Shown here: positions 1-8,711 of the stretch, piece after piece
Numbering within the stretch: the first letter of the stretch is position 1
Layout: each line of letters starts with the position of its first letter
Assembly: GCF_000523235.1 (NCBI RefSeq)
Contig: NZ_CP006850.1
Span: forward strand, 310,001-374,000
Length of the DNA: 64,000 bases
Source of the DNA: Nocardia nova SH22a
GTDB taxonomy: Bacteria > Actinomycetota > Actinomycetes > Mycobacteriales > Mycobacteriaceae
Direction of reading: 5' to 3'
Made by a program: the position numbers and the translations under genes
The notes under the pieces: model-generated
Databases searched by the model: none
What the model was told of the DNA's origin: nothing
What the model saw: only the letters and a program-made list of their open reading frames with translations

Positions 1-755
1 TTGATCAGCGGATTGATCTGGAAGCATTCGATCCCCGACAGTTCGGCGCCCGCGTGATACGCCATCGCGTACCCGTCACCGGCATTGGTCGGATTCTCGT
101 AGGTGCCGTACAGATATCCCGACGCCGGAAGTCCGAGCCGCCCGCACGGACCGGTCGCCAGGATCACCGCCTTCGCGCCCACCGCCACGAACTCGCCCGT
201 GCGCGTATTCAACGCGGCCGCACCCACCGCCCGCCCGTTGTCGGTGAGAACTCGCACCGGCATGAGCCGATTCTCGATCTGGATCTTCTCCCGCATCTTC
301 CGTTGCCGCAGTACGCGATACAGCGCCTTCTTGACATCCTTGCCCTCGGGCATCGGCAGCACATACGACCCGGAGCGATGCACGCGGCGCACCGCGTACT
401 CGCCGTAGGCGTCCTTCTCGAACTTCACGCCGTAGCGCTCCAGCCGCTGCACCATCGCGAATCCGCGGGTCGCCGTCTGATAGACCGTGCGCTGGTTGAC
501 GATTCCGTCGTTGGCCCGGGTGATCTCGGCGACGTAGTCCTCCGGTTCGGCCTTACCGGGAATGACCGCGTTGTTCACACCGTCCATGCCCATGGCCAGC
601 GCGCCGGAGTGCCGCACGTGCGCCTTCTCCAGCAGCAGCACGTTCGCGCCGTTCTCGGCGGCGGTGAGTGCGGCCATGGTGCCCGCGGTTCCGCCGCCGA
701 TGACGAGGACATCGCAGTCCAGCCGGACGGTATCGGACAGCTCGGGGATATTCAT
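1..755 (-). CDS. APS-reductase/fumarate-reductase-like FAD flavoprotein, N-terminal part (runs off window)
   Basis: Reading from an ATG at 755, 251 residues are visible and the frame is open to the window edge. An FAD dinucleotide-binding motif, VIGGGTAG, lies at residues 18-25, followed by a glutamate-bearing LLLEKA strand. The later stretch ATGPCGRLGLPASGYLYGTY is typical of the AprA/FrdA/SdhA flavoprotein superfamily. It most resembles the alpha subunit of adenylylsulfate reductase and its uncharacterised relatives, rather than true succinate dehydrogenase. It follows an ABC importer and a two-cluster ferredoxin in the same orientation, so the ferredoxin is the likely electron partner. The 134-base gap to the upstream ATPase gene still fits one transcript. 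Substrate is unknown; oxidation or reduction of an organosulfur compound is my inference. Confidence 0.75.
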   Translation of the reverse strand, partial: MNIPELSDTVRLDCDVLVIGGGTAGTMAALTAAENGANVLLLEKAHVRHSGALAMGMDGVNNAVIPGKAEPEDYVAEITRANDGIVNQRTVYQTATRGFAMVQRLERYGVKFEKDAYGEYAVRRVHRSGSYVLPMPEGKDVKKALYRVLRQRKMREKIQIENRLMPVRVLTDNGRAVGAAALNTRTGEFVAVGAKAVILATGPCGRLGLPASGYLYGTYENPTNAGDGYAMAYHAGAELSGIECFQINPLI

Positions 756-889
756 CAGCACTCCAGAAGAGAAAAGGGACGAGGCGACCGCGCAGTCCGG
801 CAGGGGCGGAACGGAGTACGGCGCCCGGAGGACCGGGTGGCCCGATCGACGCGGGCCGTCGACTGTCGCGCGCGACGCGGGAAACCGAA

Positions 890-1645
890 TCAGGCCGCCG
901 CGCCCTCTGCGGAATAGTTCAGCGCGGCAAGGATTTCGGCACGCTCGGCACTACGGTCGACATCCTTGACGCGCGGCTGCGGCACAGCGATCAGCGAGCG
1001 CAGCGCCCGCTCGGTGCCACCCAATACCGCCACCCGGTCACCCAGGGTCAGCGCCTCGTCCACATCGTGGGTGACGAAGACGACCGTGGTGGGGTGGGTC
1101 TGCCAGGTCTGGATCAGCAAGCGCTGCATGGTGATCCGGGTCGGTGTATCGAGCGCGCCGAACGGTTCGTCCATCAGGACCGCGCGCGGCGCTCCGGCCA
1201 GTCCGCGCGCGAGCTGCACCCGCTGGCGCATACCGCCGGATAGACTCTTGGGCAGATAGTCACCGAACCCGGTGAGCCCGACCTCCTCGATCCAGCGTTC
1301 CGCCTGTTCGCGGCGGGTCGCGCGGGGTTCACCACGCAGTTTCAGCGCCAGCTCGATATTGGAGCGCACGGTCCGCCACGGCAGCAGCGCATTGTCCTGG
1401 AAGACCATCGCGCGATCCCGAGACGGCCCGGTGACCTCGGCGCCGTCGGCGAGCACCCGCCCCGCGCGCGGCGGGAGCAGTCCGGCCAGCGCGCGCAGCA
1501 CGGTCGACTTACCGCAGCCCGAGGCGCCCGTGAGGACCAGGATCTCACCGGCCCGGATATCGAGGGACAGATCGGCGAGAACCGGCGCGCCACCGTACCG
1601 CAGCTCCACCCGATCGACTCGCAAACCCATTGCGGTCGCGGTCAT
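890..1645 (-). CDS. ABC transporter ATP-binding protein, SsuB/TauB/NrtD type
   Basis: Encodes a 251-residue nucleotide-binding subunit of an importer. Walker A GASGCGKST is at residues 40-48, the Q-loop glutamine is in VFQDNALLPW, the signature LSGGMRQRV at 135-143, Walker B VLMDEP at 156-161, and the switch histidine in VTHD. The Q-loop and signature pattern are those of the nitrate/sulfonate/taurine family. The ATG at 1645 overlaps the permease stop (ATGA), indicating translational coupling. An in-frame extension upstream is open but lies antisense to nothing useful and overlaps the permease completely, so the ATG at 1645 is preferred. Confidence 0.9.
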   Translation of the reverse strand: MTATAMGLRVDRVELRYGGAPVLADLSLDIRAGEILVLTGASGCGKSTVLRALAGLLPPRAGRVLADGAEVTGPSRDRAMVFQDNALLPWRTVRSNIELALKLRGEPRATRREQAERWIEEVGLTGFGDYLPKSLSGGMRQRVQLARGLAGAPRAVLMDEPFGALDTPTRITMQRLLIQTWQTHPTTVVFVTHDVDEALTLGDRVAVLGGTERALRSLIAVPQPRVKDVDRSAERAEILAALNYSAEGAAA

Positions 1646-2502
1646 TTCGACACCTCCTGGGCTCGCGGCAGCCAGCGGGTCGCGCGCCGCCCGAGCAACT
1701 CGATGGCCGCCGAGGTGGCGAAGCCCAGCACGCCGATGGTGATGATCCCGACGAACACACCGGGGTAGTCGACGATGGTGTACGCCTGCCAGGTTCGGTA
1801 GCCGACACCCAGGCGGCCGGAGATCATCTCGGCCGAGACCACACAGATCCAGGCCACGCCGATCCCCACCGACAAGCCGCTGAAAACGCCCGGCAGGCTG
1901 CCCGGCAGCACCACGCGAACCAGCACGTCCCAGCGGCTTCCGCCCAGGGTGCGCACAGACTCCTCCCAGATGGTCGGCAGTGCGCGCACCGCGTGCCGGG
2001 TGCTGACCATGATCGGGAAGTACGCGGCCAGGAAGGTGATGAACACGATTCCGGCCTCGTCGGTCGGGAACAGCAGGATCGCGACCGGCACGATCGCGAT
2101 CGCCGGAATGGGCCGGGCCAGCTCGGTGAGCGGCCCGAAGACGTCCGCGAACCACCGCGATCGGCCCAGCGCGACACCGGTCGCGACGCCGAACACCGCG
2201 GCCAGGCCGAATCCGCTGAGAATGCGGATCAGGGACTGGCCGAGGTCCAGCCAATAGGTGTCGGTCCCCAGCTGCGACCGCAGCGTGTGCAGGATCTGGG
2301 TGACGGTCGGCAGCGTGTCGAAGCGCACCCAGAGCCGGATGTGGTTGGCGGTCAGCAACTGCCATGCCACGAGCGCGGCCACCACCGACCCCACCCGCAC
2401 CAGCCGCGAACTCCAGATCCGGGCCACGCCACCGCGTTCGGCGGCGGGCGCCGCTTCGGCGCGCTCCGGCACGGCCTCGACCGGGAGGGTGGTGGCGCTC
2501 AC
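1642..2502 (-). CDS. ABC transporter permease, SsuC/TauC type
   Basis: A 286-residue BPD_transp_1 family membrane protein. Hydrophobic segments start near residue 35 (GSVVAALVAWQLLTA) and continue through about six helices. The cytoplasmic coupling loop is recognisable around EESVRTLGGSRWDVLVRVVLP, the form of EAA motif found in sulfonate, taurine and nitrate importers. The gene overlaps the substrate-binding gene upstream and the ATPase gene downstream by four bases each, so the three are one translational unit. Confidence 0.9.
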   Translation of the reverse strand: MSATTLPVEAVPERAEAAPAAERGGVARIWSSRLVRVGSVVAALVAWQLLTANHIRLWVRFDTLPTVTQILHTLRSQLGTDTYWLDLGQSLIRILSGFGLAAVFGVATGVALGRSRWFADVFGPLTELARPIPAIAIVPVAILLFPTDEAGIVFITFLAAYFPIMVSTRHAVRALPTIWEESVRTLGGSRWDVLVRVVLPGSLPGVFSGLSVGIGVAWICVVSAEMISGRLGVGYRTWQAYTIVDYPGVFVGIITIGVLGFATSAAIELLGRRATRWLPRAQEVSK

Positions 2503-3926
2503 GACCGCACCTCGCCGATGGCCTGGTCGTAGCTCACCGCGACCGCGCCCGGATGGGCGGCCTGATACCGCTGCACCGCGGACGGGGTGATGAACGGCAG
2601 ATAGGTATCACCCGCGTGCACCCACAGGGCCTTGTCCGCGAACCAGCGGGTGCCCAGTTCCGCATCCGGCACATAGGCGGCGCGGACCTTCTTCCCGGCG
2701 GCGCGGGCGGCCTTCACCGCGCGCAGCAGATCGGTCGGGCTCGCGGCCGGTGTGGCGGTGGGCTGGCCGTCGTACCAGATCTCACCGGCGGTAGCCGGAT
2801 CGGCGACGGGCTTGCCGATACTCGGATCGGTTCCGGCGATGGGCGCCGGATTGGCGAAATTCGCCACTGCCGCATCATAATTCGCGCCGCGCTCGGCGAA
2901 CGCCTTGCGCAGCGGCGCATCGTCGACGAACTTGTCGATATCGAAGTCGGCGAAGTCCCCGATCGACTTCAGATACGGGACATCGCCCTTGAAGGCCTGG
3001 ATGAGCTGTGGCTTCAGTGGTGTGTCGAACGAGGTTCCCCCGGGTCCGTTGTAGAGGTAGACGACCTCCGCCGGCAGTCCCGAGTTGTCAGCGACCAGCT
3101 GCGCGGCCTCGAGCGGTTTGTTGTGCAGGAAGTCGGTGGCGTCCAGTTGCGCTTGCAGGAAGGCATCGAGCACCTCGGGATGTTGGGCGGAGTAGGCGCG
3201 GCGGGCGACCACGCCGTGGAAGGTCGGCACGTTCAGTTCCGCGCCGTCGTAGAGCAGCTTCGCCTTGTTCTGGAAGACGAGCAGTCCCGGCCACGCGACG
3301 AACTGCGACAGTGCCTGCACCTGACCGGATTCCAGCGCGGACGCGCCGATCTGCGGCTGCTGGTTCAGTACGTCCACGCCGTGCGCGGGATCGATGTGCG
3401 CGCGGCTCAGAGCCTGGCGCAGCGTGCCGTCACCGGCGGAACCGACACTGGCGGAGACCTTCTTACCGGCCAGATCCGACAGCGTCGTCGCGGTCGAATT
3501 CGGCGCGGTGACAACCATGTTCAACGATCCGCGTGGCTGATAACCGGTGATCGAGACCAGTTCGGTGGCCGAGCGATCACTCGCCGAGGTGCGGGATCCG
3601 TTGATCAGCAACGGATAATCGCCCATCGAACCGATATCGATCTTCTCGGCCACCATCTGCGCGGTGATCGGCGCGCCGGTGTCGTAGTCCTGCCATTCGA
3701 CCTGATACTTCGGGCCGCCCTTCGCGGTCAGATCGTTCAGGCGCTTCTCCAGGAAACCCTTGGCGCGCAGCAGGGTTCCGGCGGTGACGGTGTTGATGGT
3801 CTTGGACTGGTAACCGACGACGACCTTGACGGTGTCGCCGGAGCCGGTCTGCTCGAGTGAGCAGCCGGCCGCCAGGGACGCGATGAGCGCGGCGGCGGCC
3901 GCGATGCGGGCACGACGGAACTTCAT
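2499..3926 (-). CDS. ABC transporter substrate-binding lipoprotein with NosL-like C-terminal extension
   Basis: A 475-residue exported lipoprotein: a basic N terminus, hydrophobic stretch and lipobox LAAGC place the lipidated cysteine at residue 22. Residues about 30-340 form an SsuA/TauA/NrtA-type binding domain (for example DLAGKKVSASVGSAGDGTLR). Family members are normally 310-350 residues, so about 110 residues are extra. The tail, with AAYVPDAELGTRWF, LWVHAGDTYLPFI and YQAAHPGAVAVSYDQAI, looks like a NosL domain, whose family binds copper or other ligands at the cell surface. That domain call is by eye. The ligand is probably a sulfonate or other small anion, inferred from family and context. 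Confidence 0.85.
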   Translation of the reverse strand: MKFRRARIAAAAALIASLAAGCSLEQTGSGDTVKVVVGYQSKTINTVTAGTLLRAKGFLEKRLNDLTAKGGPKYQVEWQDYDTGAPITAQMVAEKIDIGSMGDYPLLINGSRTSASDRSATELVSITGYQPRGSLNMVVTAPNSTATTLSDLAGKKVSASVGSAGDGTLRQALSRAHIDPAHGVDVLNQQPQIGASALESGQVQALSQFVAWPGLLVFQNKAKLLYDGAELNVPTFHGVVARRAYSAQHPEVLDAFLQAQLDATDFLHNKPLEAAQLVADNSGLPAEVVYLYNGPGGTSFDTPLKPQLIQAFKGDVPYLKSIGDFADFDIDKFVDDAPLRKAFAERGANYDAAVANFANPAPIAGTDPSIGKPVADPATAGEIWYDGQPTATPAASPTDLLRAVKAARAAGKKVRAAYVPDAELGTRWFADKALWVHAGDTYLPFITPSAVQRYQAAHPGAVAVSYDQAIGEVRS

Positions 3927-3993
3927 GGATATTCCTAGAATTCGGGCTGAGACGGACCGCGCGGTGACCGGCGGCCGCGGAGAACCGTTGCGC

Positions 3994-4221
3994 TCAGCGC
4001 AACAGGTACGGCATGTTCACGGTGACGGCTCCGGTGGGACAGCGCGCCGCGCACGGGCCGCAGTACCAGCACTCGTCGACGTGCATGAACGCCTTGCCGT
4101 TCTCGGGGTTGATCGCCAGCGAATCCAGCGGGCAGATCTCCACGCACAGCGTGCACCCCTCGATGCACAGCGATTCATCGATGGTTACCGGGACATCAGC
4201 CCGCTGATTGACCGACGCCAT
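3994..4221 (-). CDS. Two-cluster 4Fe-4S ferredoxin, AprB-like
   Basis: Seventy-five residues with eight cysteines in two cluster motifs: C19-x3-C23-x2-C26-x3-C30-P and C51-x2-C54-x2-C57-x3-C61-P. This is a bacterial 2[4Fe-4S] ferredoxin. Spacing of the first motif (CX3C at its start) departs from the usual CX2C. Such small proteins pair with APS-reductase-like flavoproteins as their electron-carrying subunit, and such a flavoprotein is encoded further down this operon. The start overlaps the end of the GntR gene by 26 bases, so the two are probably co-transcribed. Confidence 0.88.
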   Translation of the reverse strand: MASVNQRADVPVTIDESLCIEGCTLCVEICPLDSLAINPENGKAFMHVDECWYCGPCAARCPTGAVTVNMPYLLR

Positions 4222-5065
4222 GAGGGCTCAGCCTCCAATCGTTACCTTCCGCGGTGCGAACCAAGCTGTTGCGCAGGGTGATCCGATCGCCGCGCATGCG
4301 GATGTATTCCAGATCCACCGGCCGCCCGTCGGCCAGGTAGGTCAGTCGTTCCAGGAGCAGCAGGGCGCTGCCCTCCGGCGCCTGCAGGGTGGCGGCGCTG
4401 TGGATATCGGCGGTGATGGCCTCCACCGCCAGATCGGCCGAACCCAGCGATTGCCCGCTGATCCGCTCGATGAGCGCGAAGATGTCCTCCGAACGCAGAT
4501 CGCAGTCCAGGATCTGCGCACCGATGTCCGGCGCCAGATAGGTGTGGTCCAGGCTCAGCGGGAGGTCGCCCAGGTAGCGCAGGCGCTCCAGGTAGACCGC
4601 GGACTCCCCGGGTTCGAGGGCGAGCCGATTCGCGACCGCGGGCGGCGGGACGAGGCGTACCGCGGCGCGTACCTCGTTGCGAACCTCACCGTGGCCGCGC
4701 AGGGTCTCCTTCAAACCGCGCAGGCTGTCCAGATCGTGGTCGTATTTGCGTTGCGCCACGTAGGTACCCACCCGCGGCACCCGGCCGATCAGTCCTTCGT
4801 CGCGCAGCAGCGCCAGGGCCTCGCGGACGGCGTTGCGCGACACCGCGAACTCCGCCGCGAGTTCGGCCTCGGTCGGCAGCGGGTCGGGGCAGCGCCCGCT
4901 GTGGATCTGCTGGCGCAGCACATCGGCGACCTGCCGCGCGCGATCGGCCTTGCGAATCGACCGGGCGCCGTTCGCAACGTCCGCGCCGGAGGCCGGATGT
5001 GCGCTCCCGGAGGCCGGATGCGGACCTTCGGCGGGCTGCCGCAGCGGGACCGGATCTGCCGTCAT
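4196..5065 (-). CDS. GntR/HutC-family transcriptional regulator
   Basis: A 289-residue regulator. After a low-complexity head containing a repeated HPASG, the winged helix-turn-helix occupies about residues 40-105 (PTEAELAAEFAVSRNAVREA, then LLRDEGLIGRVPRVGTYV). The C-terminal UTRA ligand domain follows, with the characteristic ESAVYLERLRYLGDLPLSLD segment. It is the first gene of the importer/ferredoxin/flavoprotein operon and presumably senses a pathway metabolite and controls that operon and itself. A strong Shine-Dalgarno (AGGAGG on the minus strand near 5073-5078) precedes the ATG. Confidence 0.9.
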   Translation of the reverse strand: MTADPVPLRQPAEGPHPASGSAHPASGADVANGARSIRKADRARQVADVLRQQIHSGRCPDPLPTEAELAAEFAVSRNAVREALALLRDEGLIGRVPRVGTYVAQRKYDHDLDSLRGLKETLRGHGEVRNEVRAAVRLVPPPAVANRLALEPGESAVYLERLRYLGDLPLSLDHTYLAPDIGAQILDCDLRSEDIFALIERISGQSLGSADLAVEAITADIHSAATLQAPEGSALLLLERLTYLADGRPVDLEYIRMRGDRITLRNSLVRTAEGNDWRLSPHGVGQSAG

Positions 5066-5325
5066 CTCTACCTCCTCACGCTCGTGACCAGCGGTTTCCG
5101 AGACTAATGGGGAGGCGGGAGACAGTAGTCGGAGCGTGGCGGGGGCGAGGGTGATCGATATCGCTTTACGCCGCCCGGCGATCGGCGGGACCTGCCGTAA
5201 CGGCGGCGCCGACGGCCATTACGCCACCTGCGCCCGGGGCGGCGGACTTTGGAATCAGGGTGAGCGCAATGGCAACCGGACCATTCCCTGGCGGATATCG
5301 GAATCGAGATGTTACCGTTTGATAC
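5066..5325. other. Divergent intergenic region upstream of the GntR operon and the leader ORF
   Basis: About 260 bases without a convincing gene. It must hold the promoter of the minus-strand GntR operon and, at its right end, a TACCGT -10-like hexamer at 5313-5318, exactly seven bases before the ATG of the small leader ORF. I could not single out the GntR operator. Confidence 0.5.
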
Positions 5326-5433
5326 ATGTCCAACAGCCGCTCGAATCGACCACGGATCACTTATGTGACCGTGGCGCTCGGTGTGCGGCTGCCGCGGCAG
5401 CGGGAGCTGTGTTGCTCTCGGCCGCGCAGCTGA
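5326..5433 (+). CDS. Putative cysteine-responsive leader peptide upstream of ROK regulator
   Basis: A 35-codon ORF whose product ends RLPRQRELCCSRPRS. The TACCGT hexamer at 5313-5318 is spaced so that transcription would start at or next to the ATG, and there is no Shine-Dalgarno, so it looks leaderless. Leaderless short ORFs with consecutive cysteine codons act as cysteine-sensing attenuators ahead of sulfur genes in mycobacteria; only two adjacent Cys codons (TGT TGC) are present here. Bases 5350-5374 inside it form an inverted repeat (ccacgg-a-tcac / gtga-ccgtgg) that could be RNA structure or an operator. It lies 130 bases before the ROK gene. Confidence 0.55.
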   Translation: MSNSRSNRPRITYVTVALGVRLPRQRELCCSRPRS

Positions 5434-5563
5434 GACCGCTCCAGTCGTCTGTCTCTCGACCCTTTCCGGGCCCTTCTCACTGCCTTGTTGCCGATGTAAG
5501 ACCCATCCTTCGCGGGCAGTAGCAGACCTGTCCCCGCAGGACCGTGGACAAGGACTTCGCCCC

Positions 5564-6841
5564 ATGACGAGCCCCACCCTCGAACGCCGTTCCTCCTCTT
5601 CCACCGCTCGGCCGGTACGCAGTGTGCCGCGGCCGGTGGTACCACCAGAGCTTCGGATCACCGACAATCCCGCCGCGGCCGTGCTGCGTGCGGCCACCCG
5701 TGGCCCGATCTTCCGCGACAATGCCGCGCAGACAACGGGTTTGAGCATAGCAACGGTGAACCGTCAAGTGTCGGCGCTACTTTCGTCCGGACTACTACGA
5801 GAGCGCGCGGACCTCACCGCATCCGGCGCCGTCGGCCGCCCGCGGGTGCCGTTCGAGATCGATACCGATCGCTTCGCCACCCTCGGCGTCCACATCGGCG
5901 CGAATCTCACCCGCATCGTGGCCGCCGATCTGTCCGGCCGCATCCTCGGCGGGCTCGAGATCGCCACCCCGCAGGCCGCGCAGGACGCCGCCATCACCAT
6001 CATCGCCCGCAGCGCCAAGGCATTCCTGGACCGGCTGCCGCGCCGCCGCCCGCTGTGGGTCGGTGTGGCGCTGGCGGGGCGGGTCGATCCGGTGGCCGGT
6101 GTCGTGGATCATCCGCGCTTGGACTGGCAGTCGGCGCCCGTGGGCCCGATCTTCGCCACCGTCCTCGACCTGCCGGTGTCGGTGGCCGCCCACGTGGAGG
6201 CGATGGCCGCCGCGGAACTGCTGCTCAGCACGGGTGCGCCGGAACGCACCGGGGAGCGGCCGGGCAGCAGCCTCTACATCTACGGTCGTGAGACCGTCGG
6301 CGTCGCGGTCACGCTGCACGATCGGGTGTACACCCCGGCCAACGGCCCGGGGTCGATCGCCCACCTGCCGACCGGATCCGATATCGATTGCTCGTGCGGC
6401 CGGCGCGGTTGCTTGGAGGCATCCGTCGGTGAGGCCGGGGTGCTGGCCCGGGCCGTGCGGGCGGGCATCGTGCCGAAACGGGAGGCGCCGCGTAAGCCGA
6501 TGATCGCCGAGCTGTACCGCGCCGCCGAACAGGGTTCGGCACCGGCTCGGGACATCCTCGTCGAGCGCGCCGAAATCCTCGGCCGCACAGCGGCTCTCGT
6601 GCGCGACATGTTCAATCCGGATCGTGTCGTGCTGGGCGGGCAGGCCTTCACCGGTTACCGTCCGGGGCTCGAACGGGTGGTGCAGGCATTCGGGCAGGCC
6701 ACCACTCTGGCGCCGGCGGATCTGCGGATCAGCCGGTTCGGTGGGCGGGTGCAGGAACACGCCGCCGCTGTCACCTCGCTGAGTGTCTGCTACGCCGATC
6801 CGCTGTCGGCGCTGCGTCGGGCCACTCGCGCCGCACGATGA
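5564..6841 (+). CDS. ROK-family transcriptional regulator (CysR/SsuR-like candidate)
   Basis: A 425-residue ROK repressor: an N-terminal winged helix around residues 35-85 (LSIATVNRQVSALLSSGLL) and a sugar-kinase-like ROK domain containing the zinc motif CSCGRRGCLE with Cys276, Cys278 and Cys283. The ATG at 5564 is chosen because AAGGA lies at about 5549-5553 and the domain starts shortly after; the frame is open about 60 codons further upstream but that part overlaps the leader region. In Corynebacterium, ROK regulators CysR and SsuR control sulfate and sulfonate use. The neighbouring SsuA-type importer and the Cys-Cys leader make a sulfur role plausible here. A NagC-like or Rv0485-like role is the alternative. 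Confidence 0.85.
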   Translation: MTSPTLERRSSSSTARPVRSVPRPVVPPELRITDNPAAAVLRAATRGPIFRDNAAQTTGLSIATVNRQVSALLSSGLLRERADLTASGAVGRPRVPFEIDTDRFATLGVHIGANLTRIVAADLSGRILGGLEIATPQAAQDAAITIIARSAKAFLDRLPRRRPLWVGVALAGRVDPVAGVVDHPRLDWQSAPVGPIFATVLDLPVSVAAHVEAMAAAELLLSTGAPERTGERPGSSLYIYGRETVGVAVTLHDRVYTPANGPGSIAHLPTGSDIDCSCGRRGCLEASVGEAGVLARAVRAGIVPKREAPRKPMIAELYRAAEQGSAPARDILVERAEILGRTAALVRDMFNPDRVVLGGQAFTGYRPGLERVVQAFGQATTLAPADLRISRFGGRVQEHAAAVTSLSVCYADPLSALRRATRAAR

Positions 6842-6944
6842 ATCTCCGGACGCGGCTGTCACGTGACACGAAAGGTGTTGTGGCACTGTGCCCGCGCTGC
6901 GGCCCACGGGTCGGCCGGGTAGTCCGGAATCGGTGAATACGTCT

Positions 6945-6994
6945 CGGCGGGATACGAAAGTGATTGCCGCACATCGCGGCTTCGTATCCCGCCG
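6945..6994. terminator. Bidirectional hairpin between convergent genes
   Basis: Perfect 14-base inverted repeat, cggcgggatacgaa at 6945-6958 and its complement at 6981-6994, separated by 22 bases. It sits between the converging ends of the ROK gene and the DUF2207 gene. Confidence 0.6.
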
Positions 6995-7001
6995 ATCGCG
7001 T

Positions 7002-8618
7002 TCAGTCCGCCGCGCTGAACAGACCTTCCAGCGCGGTGATGAAATACGGGAAATGCCCGGCGAATCGATGCAGATTGCGATCGCGGTCGAAGCCGCCGAA
7101 CCAGTAGAGCCCGGCCTGCCGATCCGCCGCGAGGTCCACATCGCGGAAGGTGCGGATCCAGTTGTCGGCCCGTCCGCCGATGATCGTGAACGGCAGTGCG
7201 CGCGAGAACACCAGTTCGTGGTCGGCGGGCGCGATCTGATCGGGACGCTGCGCGTCGAGTCCGTTCTGTAGTTGCTTCACCTGGGCGGCCAGCGCCCGGC
7301 CCGTCGCCGTGCGCATCGGCAGATAGCGGCCGAGCAGCAGCATGGCCGCGCCGCCGAGGGCGATGGCCACCCCGACCAGGGCATAACCACCCGACACCGC
7401 CAGGCCGATGGTCGCACCCACGCCGATCACCAGCAGGGCGACGCCGATCCAGAAGGACAGCCCGCGCCGATCGTGATCGATCAGGGTGCCGCGCTCGATC
7501 GCGTCCCGGCGCAGGGCCGTGCGCGCCGGATCCGCGGCGACCCGGCCGGGTGCACGCAGTTCCGAGACGAGCACCGCGTCCGTGCCCTCGGGCAGCAGCG
7601 TCGCGTACACGTGCTTCTCGTAATCGCGCAGCTGATCGTCGGGCGCGTTGACCCGGGTGATCCGCCAATCCGAATCACCGGCCGGAGTGATCCACAGGTA
7701 CCGGCGCACCGCCAGATCCACGACCGTGGCGGCGATGTCCACGGCATCGGCGGAGCCGTCGATCAACACGCCCGCCTCGCCCGGCAGCATGCCGTCCGGC
7801 GAGACGAACTCGGTGTGTTTTCCGTTGCGCCGCAGCGGATCCAGTGTCTCGGAGGTGGTCAGCGCGGCCGCGTCCTGACGGCGCGCCCAGGCCAGATAAC
7901 CACCGAAGGCGGCCAGTGCCAGCAGCAGCACACCGAAGGCGATCAGCACCGGGGCGGTGACAGCGAACGGACCGGAGTCCTTGCCGTCGCGGATATCGGC
8001 ATTGGGCTTGACGGTCCCCGGCGGCAGTTGCAGGGTGACGTCGAGAACATCGCCCTTGTGCAGGTTGTCCTCGTGCATGGTGAGCACGCCGTCGGGTTCG
8101 ACCCGGGCGTCCTTGCATTTACGGGCATTACCGACCGGGCCGACATTGCAGTCCGCGATGCCCATTTGATAGCTGGGGCTGATCACCGATCCGTCGAACG
8201 AGGAGACATCGGTGTTGAGCGCCCCCGTCCAGCGGAACAACTGTGAACCCGGAGCGTCGCTGACCGCGCCGTGCACAGTGTATTTGAACGATGATTCCCC
8301 CGGCGGCGCCTCGACGCTGAACACATCCCCCGACACCTGGGCCGATCCCGGACCCGTGGTGGAGATATCGGTCACGCTGAAGCGGCGCTCCCCGTCGTCG
8401 CCGAGTGCCACCCGCAGCGGCAGTGCCATCCGGAACTGTCCGCCCTCGGGAACCTTGACCGTTTCCGAGACCTCGAGCAGACCCTCATCACTCAGTTTGA
8501 CGTCCGCGGTGATGGCTACACCAGCGGCTTCCTGTGCTTGCGCGAGCGGCGCTGTGGCGAACAGCCCCGTCCCGACCAACAACAGAGCGCCGAGCGCGCC
8601 CCCCCGAAAGTTCAGCAT
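7002..8618 (-). CDS. DUF2207 domain membrane protein
   Basis: About 538 residues from the ATG at 8618. A TTG three codons earlier is possible, but a TAAGCT -10-like hexamer eight bases before the ATG suggests a leaderless transcript starting there. The order is signal peptide (ending near AQAQEA), an extracellular beta-rich domain of about 200 residues with two cysteines, a transmembrane helix (LIAFGVLLLALAAFGGYLAW), a cytoplasmic segment, then two more helices and a C-terminal domain. This is the DUF2207 architecture, common in actinobacteria and without an assigned function. It is transcribed away from the zinc peptidase genes. Confidence 0.85.
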   Translation of the reverse strand: MLNFRGGALGALLLVGTGLFATAPLAQAQEAAGVAITADVKLSDEGLLEVSETVKVPEGGQFRMALPLRVALGDDGERRFSVTDISTTGPGSAQVSGDVFSVEAPPGESSFKYTVHGAVSDAPGSQLFRWTGALNTDVSSFDGSVISPSYQMGIADCNVGPVGNARKCKDARVEPDGVLTMHEDNLHKGDVLDVTLQLPPGTVKPNADIRDGKDSGPFAVTAPVLIAFGVLLLALAAFGGYLAWARRQDAAALTTSETLDPLRRNGKHTEFVSPDGMLPGEAGVLIDGSADAVDIAATVVDLAVRRYLWITPAGDSDWRITRVNAPDDQLRDYEKHVYATLLPEGTDAVLVSELRAPGRVAADPARTALRRDAIERGTLIDHDRRGLSFWIGVALLVIGVGATIGLAVSGGYALVGVAIALGGAAMLLLGRYLPMRTATGRALAAQVKQLQNGLDAQRPDQIAPADHELVFSRALPFTIIGGRADNWIRTFRDVDLAADRQAGLYWFGGFDRDRNLHRFAGHFPYFITALEGLFSAAD

Positions 8619-8711
8619 GGGGCCCAAGCTTAGCGGTGGGAGCGATTACCGCATCTTGCTATTCTGCCTCAGCGGCTTCGATGATGTGGATGGACAAGGG
8701 GGAGTGGGGGA

